Shown one piece after another: positions 1 to 8,868 of a stretch of DNA of 64,000 bases (positions are counted from its first letter, which is position 1; every line of letters starts with the position of its first letter). The position numbers and the translations under genes are program-made. The stretch covers positions 248,001-312,000 of the forward strand of contig JACRLZ010000004.1 in assembly GCA_016235125.1 (NCBI GenBank). Direction: 5' to 3'. The DNA is from Sphingobacteriales bacterium. GTDB lineage: Bacteria > Bacteroidota > Bacteroidia > Chitinophagales > Chitinophagaceae. Under the pieces are notes generated by a model. It did not search any database. It was not told the DNA's origin and saw nothing but the letters and a program-made list of their open reading frames with translations.

Positions 1-521
1 TGCGGTATGTAAAAGAGGTTGCCCTTGTACAACCGGAGCGGAAAATTGATAAACTCAGCCATCTGCTTATTTGTTTTTACCTCTTCTATTGAAATGCCGG
101 CGGATGATGTATTGATTTGCTTAGCTGTGCTTAAGATGCTGCCAAGTTTTTCTTTCCCTTTTGCAATACTCAGCTCCAATATCTTCAGTATTTCTTCGGC
201 TTCCTTCAAATCAAAATCCTTATGATATTCTTTTTTTACACCAAATGAAGTAAGTTCAAAATGCATCGAAGGCTGAATGGAATGATTGATCAAACAGGCT
301 TTGGAGCAGGCCAGCGGGCACCCGTCTATTACAATAATCTTTCTTCCCGACTGTGCTGTGTGCAGCAGATTTTTAACGTTCCCTCCCACCCCTGCTATAC
401 AACTCATTTCAGCAATAGCTCTTCTGTCGAGCTGCACAGCAAGATAGTTTGTCATTTGCGCCACACTACTGCAACCCGAACAAGAGTAAACAAGGGGCCT
501 GGTTTCAGAAACTACTTTCAT
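1..521 (-). CDS. DGC-domain putative metal-binding protein fused to start of an acyltransferase-like domain (partial)
   Basis: This reading frame is open from an ATG at 521 to the window edge (173 codons seen, no stop). Residues 10-115 resemble the DGC putative zinc-binding domain: Cys14 and Cys17 in YSCSGC, Cys41, and Cys68, Cys72, Cys76 in DGCPLACSKAC. From about residue 144 the sequence changes to one typical of the start of the YghO/GNAT-like family (ISIEEVKTNK, then FPLRLYKGN), which normally begins a separate protein. The gene lies 71 bases downstream of the qNOR-family gene on the same strand, so co-transcription is plausible. The function is unknown; the cysteine set suggests metal or Fe-S binding. 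The downstream half is outside the window. Confidence 0.7.
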   Translation of the reverse strand, partial: MKVVSETRPLVYSCSGCSSVAQMTNYLAVQLDRRAIAEMSCIAGVGGNVKNLLHTAQSGRKIIVIDGCPLACSKACLINHSIQPSMHFELTSFGVKKEYHKDFDLKEAEEILKILELSIAKGKEKLGSILSTAKQINTSSAGISIEEVKTNKQMAEFINFPLRLYKGNLFYIP

Positions 522-592
522 CCTCAGAAAAATTTTTTTTAACTCTCTTTGTCAACAGCAGGAAAAACTGCAACCGCCACCATATATTTACC

Positions 593-2944
593 TTAATCCT
601 GAGCCAGAGGGGCTGAAACTTTTTCATCTTCACTTACTTGTTGTTCTTTAATAGTAACAGTTTTTTCTTTTAATCTTCTCCGGCGGGTAGTAATAAACCA
701 TACCAGCGGAATAACACCGCCAAGTGTAAATAAGGCGCCACCCACCATACGCAGCCAGGTGAGTGTTTGAAATCCGGCGCTTTCAATAAACCGGTGACTG
801 CGGGCATACCAAAGCCCATTATCGGTTACAGATTTAAACTGCCAGATACCGGCAGGGAATAAATCAAGAAACACCATCAGCAATAAACCCACATTGACAG
901 ACCAGAAAGCAGTTTTGATAACACGGGGTTTCCACCATTCTGATTTTATCAACAACTGACTACAGAATAATATCGCCGCCAGTGCAAGATTTCCATATAC
1001 ACCCATCAGCGCTGCATGACCATGATTGACGGTCAGGTAGGTTCCATGTTCATAATAATTGGCAATGGGAAGATTGATAATAAAGCCCAGTACACCGGCT
1101 CCAAAGAAATTCCAGAAGTTTACCGCCACCAAAAACATGAACACTTCTGAAAAACCAAAACGACGCCCTTCACTGACAGAACTGCCATTTCCATTTTCAA
1201 GTACACGGGGCAGTTTGCTGAACCGCCATGCCTCCAGTGTAAGCAATACAAGAGGCACTACCTGCAAAGTGGAAAATACGGAGCCCAGCGCCATCGTGAA
1301 AACAGGTTTGGCATTCCAGTAAAAATTATGCGAGATGCCTAATAACCCTGAGCCGAGAAACAGCAATGCAGCAAGATAGATAACCCTGGTAGCAGCCTTT
1401 CTGCTTACAAGCCCCATCTGTACCATGAAATATCCTATCAGCACAGTAGTGAATACTTCAAAAAAGGCTTCGGCCCACATATGCACTACCATCCATCGCC
1501 AGAAATCAGCAATAACAAAATTTGTTTTTGGTGTTGCAATGAATCCGGACAGCAATAAAATAATAATGCTGAATGTTGCATATACCAGCCAGTTAGGCAA
1601 ATCCCATGGTTGTTTCAGTTTCATTACCGGCCTGATGCCACGGTACAATGTTATTGCCCACAGAATAAAAACAACACCGAGCATGATCTGCCATATCTTT
1701 CCCGGTTCAACAAATTCCCATCCCTGGTGTCCGAGCCAATACCAGTTTTTGCCAATAAGGCCTTTCGGCCCTAACAAAATTCCTGCAAAGGAACCGGCCG
1801 TAAGTAACACTGTAATCCAGAAAATGCTGTTGATGAGTTTTACCTGCCCTTTCTTTTGTCGTGGAGAAACCAGCGACATCATAAAAAAGGAAGCGCCTAT
1901 CCAGCAGGCTGAGATCCAGAGAATAGATAATTGCACATGCCAGCTTCTTGTTACTGTTATTGGCAAGGGTTCAGAAATATTAAAACCAAAAAAATTAACC
2001 AGGCCGACAAAATCATGCACGGTTAATATCCCCGCCAGCACCTGCACGGCAAAAAGCAAAACGGCAACATAGAAAAATTTATAGGTGGCTTTTTGCACAG
2101 CATCTGGTTTGAACCGTTGTATTTCATCTCTTGTCATAAATGGCTGTGCCTTGCTGGTAAAAACTGCATCATCCAGTTTCTCCAGTTTGCCATGATAATA
2201 AAGCACCAGCCCAAGACCAAAAACCAAACCCAAAGAACCAATGATACTCCAGAGAATAATGGCCGAACTGGGTGTGTTGCCGGCATCGGGGTCAAATGGC
2301 CAGTTATGTGTATAGCTGTAATTTTTCCCGGGACGTTCAACTCCACACACCCATGATCCCCAAAAGAAAAAGGCCGTAAGTGATTTTATTTCACCTGCAT
2401 CGGTGATATATCCTGCAGGTTTGAATGCACCTGGTGAAGAGGGGTCTGTAAATTTCTGCGTGTAAAAATTCAGCAGCTTTCTTGTGGCAAATTCCTGGGC
2501 ATCTGTAAGTGTTACATTATTTCCATTCTTATCATACCGGTTTTCTTTAATTTCCTTTTTTACCTGTGCAGCAATACCGTTTTTAAGAATCCCGTTATTT
2601 ACGCTATCCTTTAACTGCGACTGATAATATTCATTCATGTACTGCGAAACATAATGCAGGGCCTCGGCAGTAAAATCGGGCCCCCGGTTGCCGCCATCGC
2701 CAAACATGGTTCCATATTCCATCAGGGCATATCGCTGAAACAGCGCCTGGCCTTTGAGCACCTCTTCTTTGGAAAACACTGTTTCCCTTTTCTCAGAAAT
2801 ATAGGAGGGAATGGGAGGCGCCTCTGTATAGGTGTGTACAGCAATGGTGGAAACACCGGCTGCACTGATAATAAAAATAATCAATAAGGGCAGCCACCAG
2901 TTTTTGGGGTTGAGGAGGTAGCTGATAAAGCTTCTGTTACGCAT
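593..2944 (-). CDS. nod: qNOR-family heme-copper-oxidase-like protein, putative nitric oxide dismutase (Nod-like)
   Basis: A 783-residue membrane protein with an N-terminal anchor (residues 16-36), a periplasmic domain without a heme c motif (about 40-225) and many membrane helices, the length and layout of quinol NO reductases. Heme and metal ligands are visible: His336 (SWHVQL), His488 and Glu492 (HMWAE), His539, His641 and His643 (NHGH). Four usually conserved positions differ, aligned by eye to Geobacillus-type qNOR numbering: quinol-site Glu332 is Gly314 (VHDFVG), Asp746 is Gly736 (RMVGGALF), FeB ligand His560 is Asn540 (ISHNFYW), and Glu581 is Gln561 (TLQVVPL). Loss of the quinol site and a His-to-Asn change are what I recall for NO dismutases, which turn 2 NO into N2 and O2. 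If that is wrong, it is an unusual NorB/NorZ. Confidence 0.85.
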   Translation of the reverse strand: MRNRSFISYLLNPKNWWLPLLIIFIISAAGVSTIAVHTYTEAPPIPSYISEKRETVFSKEEVLKGQALFQRYALMEYGTMFGDGGNRGPDFTAEALHYVSQYMNEYYQSQLKDSVNNGILKNGIAAQVKKEIKENRYDKNGNNVTLTDAQEFATRKLLNFYTQKFTDPSSPGAFKPAGYITDAGEIKSLTAFFFWGSWVCGVERPGKNYSYTHNWPFDPDAGNTPSSAIILWSIIGSLGLVFGLGLVLYYHGKLEKLDDAVFTSKAQPFMTRDEIQRFKPDAVQKATYKFFYVAVLLFAVQVLAGILTVHDFVGLVNFFGFNISEPLPITVTRSWHVQLSILWISACWIGASFFMMSLVSPRQKKGQVKLINSIFWITVLLTAGSFAGILLGPKGLIGKNWYWLGHQGWEFVEPGKIWQIMLGVVFILWAITLYRGIRPVMKLKQPWDLPNWLVYATFSIIILLLSGFIATPKTNFVIADFWRWMVVHMWAEAFFEVFTTVLIGYFMVQMGLVSRKAATRVIYLAALLFLGSGLLGISHNFYWNAKPVFTMALGSVFSTLQVVPLVLLTLEAWRFSKLPRVLENGNGSSVSEGRRFGFSEVFMFLVAVNFWNFFGAGVLGFIINLPIANYYEHGTYLTVNHGHAALMGVYGNLALAAILFCSQLLIKSEWWKPRVIKTAFWSVNVGLLLMVFLDLFPAGIWQFKSVTDNGLWYARSHRFIESAGFQTLTWLRMVGGALFTLGGVIPLVWFITTRRRRLKEKTVTIKEQQVSEDEKVSAPLAQD

Positions 2945-2970
2945 CTGGCTGACAAATTTAGGGTTTTAAA

Positions 2971-2998
2971 AAATAAAGGATATTTTTATCCTTTATTT
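2971..2998. promoter_or_regulatory. Perfect 12-bp inverted repeat upstream of the nod-like gene, probable operator
   Basis: AAATAAAGGATA (2971-2982), four bases TTTT, then TATCCTTTATTT (2987-2998), a perfect dyad 26 bases before the start codon of the qNOR-family gene. A close variant of its centre lies before the Rrf2-type regulator at 4567-4586, which argues for a regulator site rather than a terminator of the preceding radical SAM gene. NsrR-like control is inferred. Confidence 0.6.
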
Positions 2999-3030
2999 AA
3001 ATATAAATAATCTCAACCCGGCAATTTGCC

Positions 3031-4326
3031 TCAGGATAATACTGTTGTTTCGGGTTCCCTGCTTTTCCGGATCATTTCTTTTGCCTCCTGTGTCGTAACA
3101 CTCACATTCAATAAGCTGCCGTATTTTCTGCACTCATCCAGCCGGCAGGAATGAACCAGTTTCCCTTCAAAGACACACATATCCGGGCAGTCATCACACA
3201 TATCCACCCTTCCGTCAGGCAACACATCAGGAGCCTGTATAACACCTATCCCAATAGCTTTTACTTTGTAAAAAAACCGAAAGGGGTTTCCCAGGCAATA
3301 AAGCAGAAATTTACCGAACGCTTTTCTCACTGCCCTGTCAAACAAACTCATAAAGAAAATCCTTTTTCCCATTTTTACTTTGGGATATACCAGGTATTTC
3401 CCAAACCAGCGGTGATAGTATGTTTGCACCAGTTCCATTGTTTTACTTCCATAAGCGCCAAATACCTTTCCTTTCCTGTTAACAATAAAATTTCCGATCA
3501 ACCATTTGAAAGATTCATGATCCACAGTGCCCCCCAGATAGGCTGTGGCTTCATAGCCCGGAAAGGCTTTTTTTATAACCGCATAAACTTCTTTGGAAGT
3601 AACATTAGCAACCTTCATTTCCTCAGGTAACACTGAATAACCCAGGCTGCCGGGCAATACCGGGATCTTCTGACCAGCCGAATTTCTGAACTCTATCCCT
3701 TCATGCACCGGAACACCCCGGTAAGTGATCAATGAAATACCTCCGACCACATCCATGTTTTCAATAGCCCATTTCAGAAGATCGGGCACTTCATGCAGGT
3801 TTTTTCTTGTAACTGTTATGCCAAAGTGAGCATACATGTTTACCGTTTTACGGAGCATGGTGGCGCACTTCAGGCGAAGATCATTCAGGTCAGTTTCTTT
3901 CTCAGGTTTTATTTTTTTAAACTCAGGCCTTGTTTGTGTCACATCAATATGAAAGCTTAAACCTGTCAACCCCGCTTTTTTCAGCCTGATCAGTACGTCT
4001 TCTTTCAGTGCATATCCGTTTGTCAGCATCAGGCTTTTCATTCCATTGTCTGTTATAAACTGTATTATTTCCACAATCTGTGGATGGGTCAATGGCTCTC
4101 CTCCAGCGATGGAAATGCCATCACAGTTTCTCCACTTTTTCAGAAAAAGTATTTCCTCTTTTATTTTCTCCAGTGGTTTATGGCCTTCTCCCATTACGAG
4201 GCGATAACAGCCATCGCAATGAATATTACAGATATCGGTTATCTCCACCCAGCCGATGGGGTTGTCGTTTGTTGACCAGGGTAAACGATAAAGCTTTCGT
4301 TTGTCGGGAAAATAATTTTCTTGCAT
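3031..4326 (-). CDS. Radical SAM protein with C-terminal cysteine cluster
   Basis: A 431-residue radical SAM enzyme. The [4Fe-4S]/SAM motif CxxxCxxC is Cys33, Cys37, Cys40 (ICNIHCDGC), and the GGEP SAM-contact motif is at residues 75-78. The C-terminal third carries a second cysteine group (MCDDCPDMC, then SCRLDEC, about residues 388-412), like the auxiliary-cluster region of SPASM-type enzymes. No precursor peptide gene was seen nearby. It starts opposite the Rrf2-type regulator (318-base intergenic region) and ends 86 bases before the nod-like gene on the same strand, so it belongs to the NO module by position. Its substrate is unknown; a role in cofactor maturation or a regulatory modification would be guesswork. 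Confidence 0.85.
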   Translation of the reverse strand: MQENYFPDKRKLYRLPWSTNDNPIGWVEITDICNIHCDGCYRLVMGEGHKPLEKIKEEILFLKKWRNCDGISIAGGEPLTHPQIVEIIQFITDNGMKSLMLTNGYALKEDVLIRLKKAGLTGLSFHIDVTQTRPEFKKIKPEKETDLNDLRLKCATMLRKTVNMYAHFGITVTRKNLHEVPDLLKWAIENMDVVGGISLITYRGVPVHEGIEFRNSAGQKIPVLPGSLGYSVLPEEMKVANVTSKEVYAVIKKAFPGYEATAYLGGTVDHESFKWLIGNFIVNRKGKVFGAYGSKTMELVQTYYHRWFGKYLVYPKVKMGKRIFFMSLFDRAVRKAFGKFLLYCLGNPFRFFYKVKAIGIGVIQAPDVLPDGRVDMCDDCPDMCVFEGKLVHSCRLDECRKYGSLLNVSVTTQEAKEMIRKSREPETTVLS

Positions 4327-4644
4327 ATGTAAATGGTTTGATTACAGTTGGAAAAAGAGAAGGATAAGGATTGAGGCAGGAAGGACGTTATATAAAATCT
4401 GTTCCGTCAAAATGCAGGGAAACAACAATGACCTCAATTAAATGAAAGGAAGGACCATCACCTGATACAATATCGGAGGCAAAAAGGATATCCCGGTGCA
4501 GATTGCCATTCGTCATTGTTATATTGTTGAAACAGGTACACAACATGATGCCGTGATTAACAAATTAAGGACAATTTTATCCCTTTTTTACATAAATGCA
4601 AAGTTTTTTTATTTTGGGGCGCCTGAAATTCCCTATTTTGTAAG
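4327..4644. other. Intergenic region between radical SAM gene and Rrf2-type regulator
   Basis: A 318-base divergent spacer. Apart from the dyad at 4567-4586 near the regulator, no coding sequence, RNA gene or strong hairpin was recognised. It must hold the promoters of both flanking genes; no convincing -33/-7 pair stands out. Confidence 0.6.
4567..4586. promoter_or_regulatory. Dyad similar to the nod-upstream palindrome, probable autoregulatory operator
   Basis: AAGGACAATTTTATCCCTTT matches the core of the 2971-2998 palindrome (AAGGATATTTTTATCC) at all but two of 16 positions, plus one extra C. It lies 58 bases before the ATG of the Rrf2-type regulator, as expected for an autoregulated NO sensor. 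Confidence 0.5.
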
Positions 4645-5079
4645 ATGTTTTCCAAAACAACCGAATACGCTTTAAGGGCTGTAATTTATATAGCCCAAAA
4701 AAGTTCAGCTGAAAATAAACTGGGACTGGAAGAAATTGCAAAAGCCATCCACTCACCCAAATCATTTACGGCCAAGATTCTTCAGCAACTTACAGCCAGA
4801 AACAAGATAGTTAGCTCGGCAAGAGGCCCTAACGGAGGTTTTTTTATAACTGATAAATCAAAACAACAACCTGTAAAATCAGTGTTGGAAGTAATGGGCG
4901 AGGATGTAAAACTGGAGAAATGTGTGTTGGGTTTGAAACAATGCTCTGAATTAAAACCGTGCCCCATGCATTCCGAATACAAACTCATAAAGCCCCAACT
5001 GATTCACCTGTTTGAAAAAAAAACCATACAAAACCTTGCGGATGAAATCAGCAATGGCATTGCCTTTATTAAAAACTGA
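4645..5079 (+). CDS. Rrf2-family transcriptional regulator, NsrR-like
   Basis: A 144-residue Rrf2-family winged-helix regulator that begins with the typical MFSKTTEYALRAVIYIA helix. The HTH lies around residues 25-60 (LEEIAKAIHSPKSFTAKIL, then GPNGGF). Three cysteines, Cys93, Cys100 and Cys106 (C-x6-C-x5-C), form the Fe-S cluster pattern of NsrR/IscR-type sensors. In NsrR, nitrosylation of the cluster relieves repression of NO-detoxification genes. Divergence from a radical SAM gene and closeness to a qNOR-family gene support an NO-sensing role. A plain Fe-S homeostasis regulator is the alternative. Confidence 0.88.
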   Translation: MFSKTTEYALRAVIYIAQKSSAENKLGLEEIAKAIHSPKSFTAKILQQLTARNKIVSSARGPNGGFFITDKSKQQPVKSVLEVMGEDVKLEKCVLGLKQCSELKPCPMHSEYKLIKPQLIHLFEKKTIQNLADEISNGIAFIKN

Positions 5080-5145
5080 CTTTGATGTGCTGCCAGTCTT
5101 ACGCACAACAAACAGAAATCAAAACAGCCTGATAAAAGATAGAAT

Positions 5146-5175
5146 AAAAAAGGAACCTCATTGAGATTCCTCTTT
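5146..5175. terminator. Bidirectional terminator between rrf2-type gene and nifJ
   Basis: AAAAGGAACCTCA pairs imperfectly with TTGAGATTCCTCTTT to form a hairpin flanked by A-rich and T-rich runs. It sits between two convergent genes. Confidence 0.5.
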
Positions 5176-5195
5176 ATTAAGCAATCAGGCAATCG

Positions 5196-8100
5196 TCAGA
5201 GATTCTTTAATGCCTCAATAGTTTCCCATCTTCTTGCTATACCCTCATTAGCCAGGGAAAGAAACTCAGTTGCTTTTTCAGGATAATTATTCTTAATCGT
5301 AGCAAACCTGTTCTCCTGATATAAAAATTCTTCCAGTGGTAATGTCGGGTTTTTGCAATCCAATGAGAAGCGTTGTCCTTTTTCTTTCATCGGGTTATAG
5401 CGGAACAATGGCCAATAGCCAGTCTTCACAGCAAGATCCTGTTGATCCAGACCGTGACACATATCATAACCATGTGCAATGCAATGACTGTAGGCAATAA
5501 CGATGGACGGACCGGGATAAGCTTCAGCTTCAAGGATCGTTTTCAATGCATGCACATCATTTGCACCCATAGCGATCTGGGCAACATAGGCGCTTCCATG
5601 CGCTATGGCCTGCATTGCCAGGTCTTTCTTACCTGTAGTTTTTCCTTTAATGGAAAATTTGGCGCTGGCACCGATGGGTGACGCTTTGGATTTTTGTCCG
5701 CCGGTATTGCTATACACTTCCGTATCCATCACCAGAATATTTACATTCTCACCGGTGCTCAATACATGGTCAAGACCGCTGAAACCGATATCATAAGCCC
5801 ATCCATCACCACCTACAATCCAAACTGATTTCTTTTCTAAAAACTCAGCAAGGTTATACAATCTGTAAGAATCTTCTCTGCGCAGATCTTTCAACCGGCC
5901 TTTTAGTTCATTTACATATTTACGTTGCTGGATCAGATCCGCTTCAGTAGCCTCTGCGTTTGTAATAATTGCATCGGCAAGTTCTGCCCCCACATCTTCC
6001 CGCAGTTCTTTCAGCAGGCGGATGGCCATTTCTCTTTTTTTATCAGTGGCCAGTTTTATACCCAAACCAAACTCAGCATTATCTTCAAAGAGTGAGTTGG
6101 CCCATGCCGGCCCCCTGCCCTGTTCATTACTTGTCCATGGTGTAGTGGGTAAATTACCTCCGAAGATGGATGAACAACCTGTTGCATTAGCAACTAACAT
6201 TCTGTCGCCAAATAATTGAGTGAGCAGTTTCAGGTAGGGCGTTTCACCGCAACCACTACAGGCGCCGGAGAACTCAAACAAAGGCTCAAGCAACTGTGAT
6301 CCTTTTACAGTTGTTTTATTCACTCTTGTTCTGTCAATATCCGGCAGTGAAAGGAAGAAGTCCCAGTTTTGTTTTTCTGTCTCTTTCAATGGAAGCACAT
6401 CCATCATGTCAATGGCTTTATGACCGGGCTGCGTTTTACTTTCAATCGGGCAAACTTCGGTACAAAGTTTACATCCGGTGCAATCTTCCACTGCCACCTG
6501 CAATGTATATGCTTCTTTGTCTTTGAAGAACTCTTTACCAATCGGGTCAACATGTTTAAAGAAAGATGGGGCTTCACCCAAAAATTCCCTGTCATAAACT
6601 TTCACCCGTATAGCAGCATGCGGACAAACGAAATAACATTTACCGCACTGTGAACACAATTGCGGATCCCAGACAGGAACCTGCTCGGCAATATTTCTTT
6701 TCTCCCATTTGGTTGTACCCGATGGATAAGTGCCATCAACCGGGAATGCACTTACCGGGAGATCATCTCCTTCACCGGCGATGATTTTTCCCAGAACATT
6801 TCTTACAAAGTCGGGGGCATCGCCATGTATGGGCGGTTCAATTTCTTTTTTCCCAATATCAAATCCGGAGTGATCAATTTCAAAGAGATTTTCTAATGTC
6901 ATATCAACTGCCCTGAAATTTTTCTGAACCACCTCTTCTCCCTTTCTACCGTAGGTTTTTTTAATGGCATCCTTAATGTAACGAACAGCTTCTTCCTTTG
7001 GCATCACATTGCTGATGGCAAAGAAACAGGTCTGCAAAACGGAATTGATACGGGAACCCATACCAGTTTCTTTCGCCACTTTAGAAGCATTGATTACATA
7101 AAATTTTAGTTTTTTATGAATGATCTCTTCCTGGATTTTTCTTGGCAGTTGTTTCCACACTTCTTCAGTCGGGTAAGGAGTATTCAGCAGAAATACGGCT
7201 CCCTCTTCTGCATCTTTCAGCACATCATATTTTTCAAGGTAATTGAAATGATGACAGGCAATAAAATTGGCAGAGTTAACCAAATAAGTGGAACGGATCG
7301 GATTTTCACTAAAACGCAAATGCGATACAGTGAGTGATCCGGATTTTTTTGAATCATATACAAAGTATCCTTGCACAAAATTATCCGTCACCTCACCAAT
7401 GATCTTGATGGTGTTTTTATTGGCACTCACTGTACCATCAGCACCGAGACCGAAGAAAAGGCCACGGAACAAGTGATGATACTCGAGTGAGAAATCTTTA
7501 TCCCAATCCAGGCTGGTATGTGTAACATCGTCTTCAATGCCAATCGTAAAATTGTTTTTCGGATTGGGTTTGTCCAATTCATCAAACACGGCTTTGGCCA
7601 TGCCGGCATTGAACTCCTTTGAAGCAAGACCATAACGGCCGCCGATCACTTTTGGCATTTTAAATTGCCAATCGCTGTGCAATGCACTGATCACATCCAT
7701 ATAAAGCGGCTCACCGATAGCTCCGGGTTCTTTGCAACGATCCAATACTGCAATCTTTTTCACTGTCGGAGGAATAACATCCATCAGATGTTTGATGGAA
7801 AAGGGACGAAAGAGATGCACATTTACATACCCCACTTTTTCGCCACGATCCCTCAGATAATCTGTCACTTCATGAACAGGACCATAACCCGAACCCATGA
7901 TAATAATAATACGTTCAGCTTCAGGATGGCCATAGTAATCAAATAGCCTGTAAGACCTGCCGGTAAGTTTTTCAAATTTCTTCATTGTTTCCTCTACGAT
8001 CTCAGGAACATTCTTATAGTATTTATTGCAGGCCTCACGGCTCTGAAAAAATACATCAGGGTTTTGTGCTGTACCCCGAACAAGCGGGTGATCAGGATTC

Positions 8101-8771
8101 AATGCCCGGTGGCGATGTTCATTCACCGCCTGCTCATCAATCATTTTACGGATGATGTCTTCAGAAATAACAGATACCTGGTTTAGTTCATGTGATGTGC
8201 GGAAGCCATCAAAAATATTCAGGAAAGGAACTTTTGCTTTCAATGTGGCGGCATGTGCAATCATAGCCATATCCATCGCCTGCTGCGGGTTGCTTCCAAA
8301 TAATTCTGCAAAGCCGGTAGCTCTTGTCGCCATCACATCGCTGTGATCACCGAAGATTGATAATGCATGTGTCGCAATAGCTCTTGCAGCAATATGAAAT
8401 ACAGCAGGCGTTAATTCACCTGCAATTTTGTACATGTTAGGAATCATCAGCAGCAAACCTTGCGAACAGGTAAATGTGGAGGCCAATGCACCTCCCTGCA
8501 AAGCGCCGTGAATAGCCCCGGCTGCGCCTGCTTCACTTTGCATTTCAATTACTTTCGGTGTTTCGCCGAAAATATTTTTCATTTCGTTGCTGCTCCATTC
8601 ATCTGCCCATTCTCCCATAGCGGATGAAGGAGTGATTGGATAAATAGCACAAACTTCACTTGTCTTATAAGCGATGTAAGCTGCTGCTTCATTTCCATCC
8701 ATAATGGAAAAAACATTCTTATTTTGTAATGAAGATTTCTTTTCCGCAGCCGGATTTATTGTGGTTTCCAT
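5196..8771 (-). CDS. nifJ: Pyruvate:ferredoxin (flavodoxin) oxidoreductase
   Basis: A full-length 1191-residue single-chain PFOR, which oxidises pyruvate with CoA to acetyl-CoA, CO2 and reduced ferredoxin or flavodoxin. The N-terminal pyrimidine-binding domain holds AIYPITPSSAMGEWADEW near residue 40. Two [4Fe-4S] ferredoxin motifs follow, CSQCGKCYFVCP near 705 and CTGCKLCTEVCP near 763. The C-terminal TPP-binding domain shows SGACSGCGETPY and GGDGWAYDIGFSG near 990. The gene stands alone between a terminator and the rhodanese gene. It indicates low-potential electron metabolism under low oxygen, which fits the neighbouring NO module. No frameshift or missing motif was seen. Confidence 0.97.
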   Translation of the reverse strand: METTINPAAEKKSSLQNKNVFSIMDGNEAAAYIAYKTSEVCAIYPITPSSAMGEWADEWSSNEMKNIFGETPKVIEMQSEAGAAGAIHGALQGGALASTFTCSQGLLLMIPNMYKIAGELTPAVFHIAARAIATHALSIFGDHSDVMATRATGFAELFGSNPQQAMDMAMIAHAATLKAKVPFLNIFDGFRTSHELNQVSVISEDIIRKMIDEQAVNEHRHRALNPDHPLVRGTAQNPDVFFQSREACNKYYKNVPEIVEETMKKFEKLTGRSYRLFDYYGHPEAERIIIIMGSGYGPVHEVTDYLRDRGEKVGYVNVHLFRPFSIKHLMDVIPPTVKKIAVLDRCKEPGAIGEPLYMDVISALHSDWQFKMPKVIGGRYGLASKEFNAGMAKAVFDELDKPNPKNNFTIGIEDDVTHTSLDWDKDFSLEYHHLFRGLFFGLGADGTVSANKNTIKIIGEVTDNFVQGYFVYDSKKSGSLTVSHLRFSENPIRSTYLVNSANFIACHHFNYLEKYDVLKDAEEGAVFLLNTPYPTEEVWKQLPRKIQEEIIHKKLKFYVINASKVAKETGMGSRINSVLQTCFFAISNVMPKEEAVRYIKDAIKKTYGRKGEEVVQKNFRAVDMTLENLFEIDHSGFDIGKKEIEPPIHGDAPDFVRNVLGKIIAGEGDDLPVSAFPVDGTYPSGTTKWEKRNIAEQVPVWDPQLCSQCGKCYFVCPHAAIRVKVYDREFLGEAPSFFKHVDPIGKEFFKDKEAYTLQVAVEDCTGCKLCTEVCPIESKTQPGHKAIDMMDVLPLKETEKQNWDFFLSLPDIDRTRVNKTTVKGSQLLEPLFEFSGACSGCGETPYLKLLTQLFGDRMLVANATGCSSIFGGNLPTTPWTSNEQGRGPAWANSLFEDNAEFGLGIKLATDKKREMAIRLLKELREDVGAELADAIITNAEATEADLIQQRKYVNELKGRLKDLRREDSYRLYNLAEFLEKKSVWIVGGDGWAYDIGFSGLDHVLSTGENVNILVMDTEVYSNTGGQKSKASPIGASAKFSIKGKTTGKKDLAMQAIAHGSAYVAQIAMGANDVHALKTILEAEAYPGPSIVIAYSHCIAHGYDMCHGLDQQDLAVKTGYWPLFRYNPMKEKGQRFSLDCKNPTLPLEEFLYQENRFATIKNNYPEKATEFLSLANEGIARRWETIEALKNL

Positions 8772-8868
8772 TTCCGAAGTTTTTGGTTAAAAATCAGCCC
8801 TGAAAGTACCCAGTAGCCCGATTTTGAAACATGATAAAAGTCAGCCGTAAGGTTGATTGATGTGAGTC

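Noticed and set aside
261..542. Plus-strand frame of 93 codons at the left edge
   Set aside because: The minus strand here encodes a cysteine-patterned DGC domain, so the plus frame is a shadow.
1425..2072. A 215-codon open frame on the plus strand inside the qNOR-family gene
   Set aside because: It is the antisense shadow of a strongly conserved membrane protein gene and has no recognisable protein features.
2971..2998. Palindrome as terminator of the radical SAM gene
   Set aside because: It is AT-rich with a weak stem, lacks a GC core, and a related copy occurs before the regulator gene, so an operator is more likely. The terminator reading is not fully excluded.
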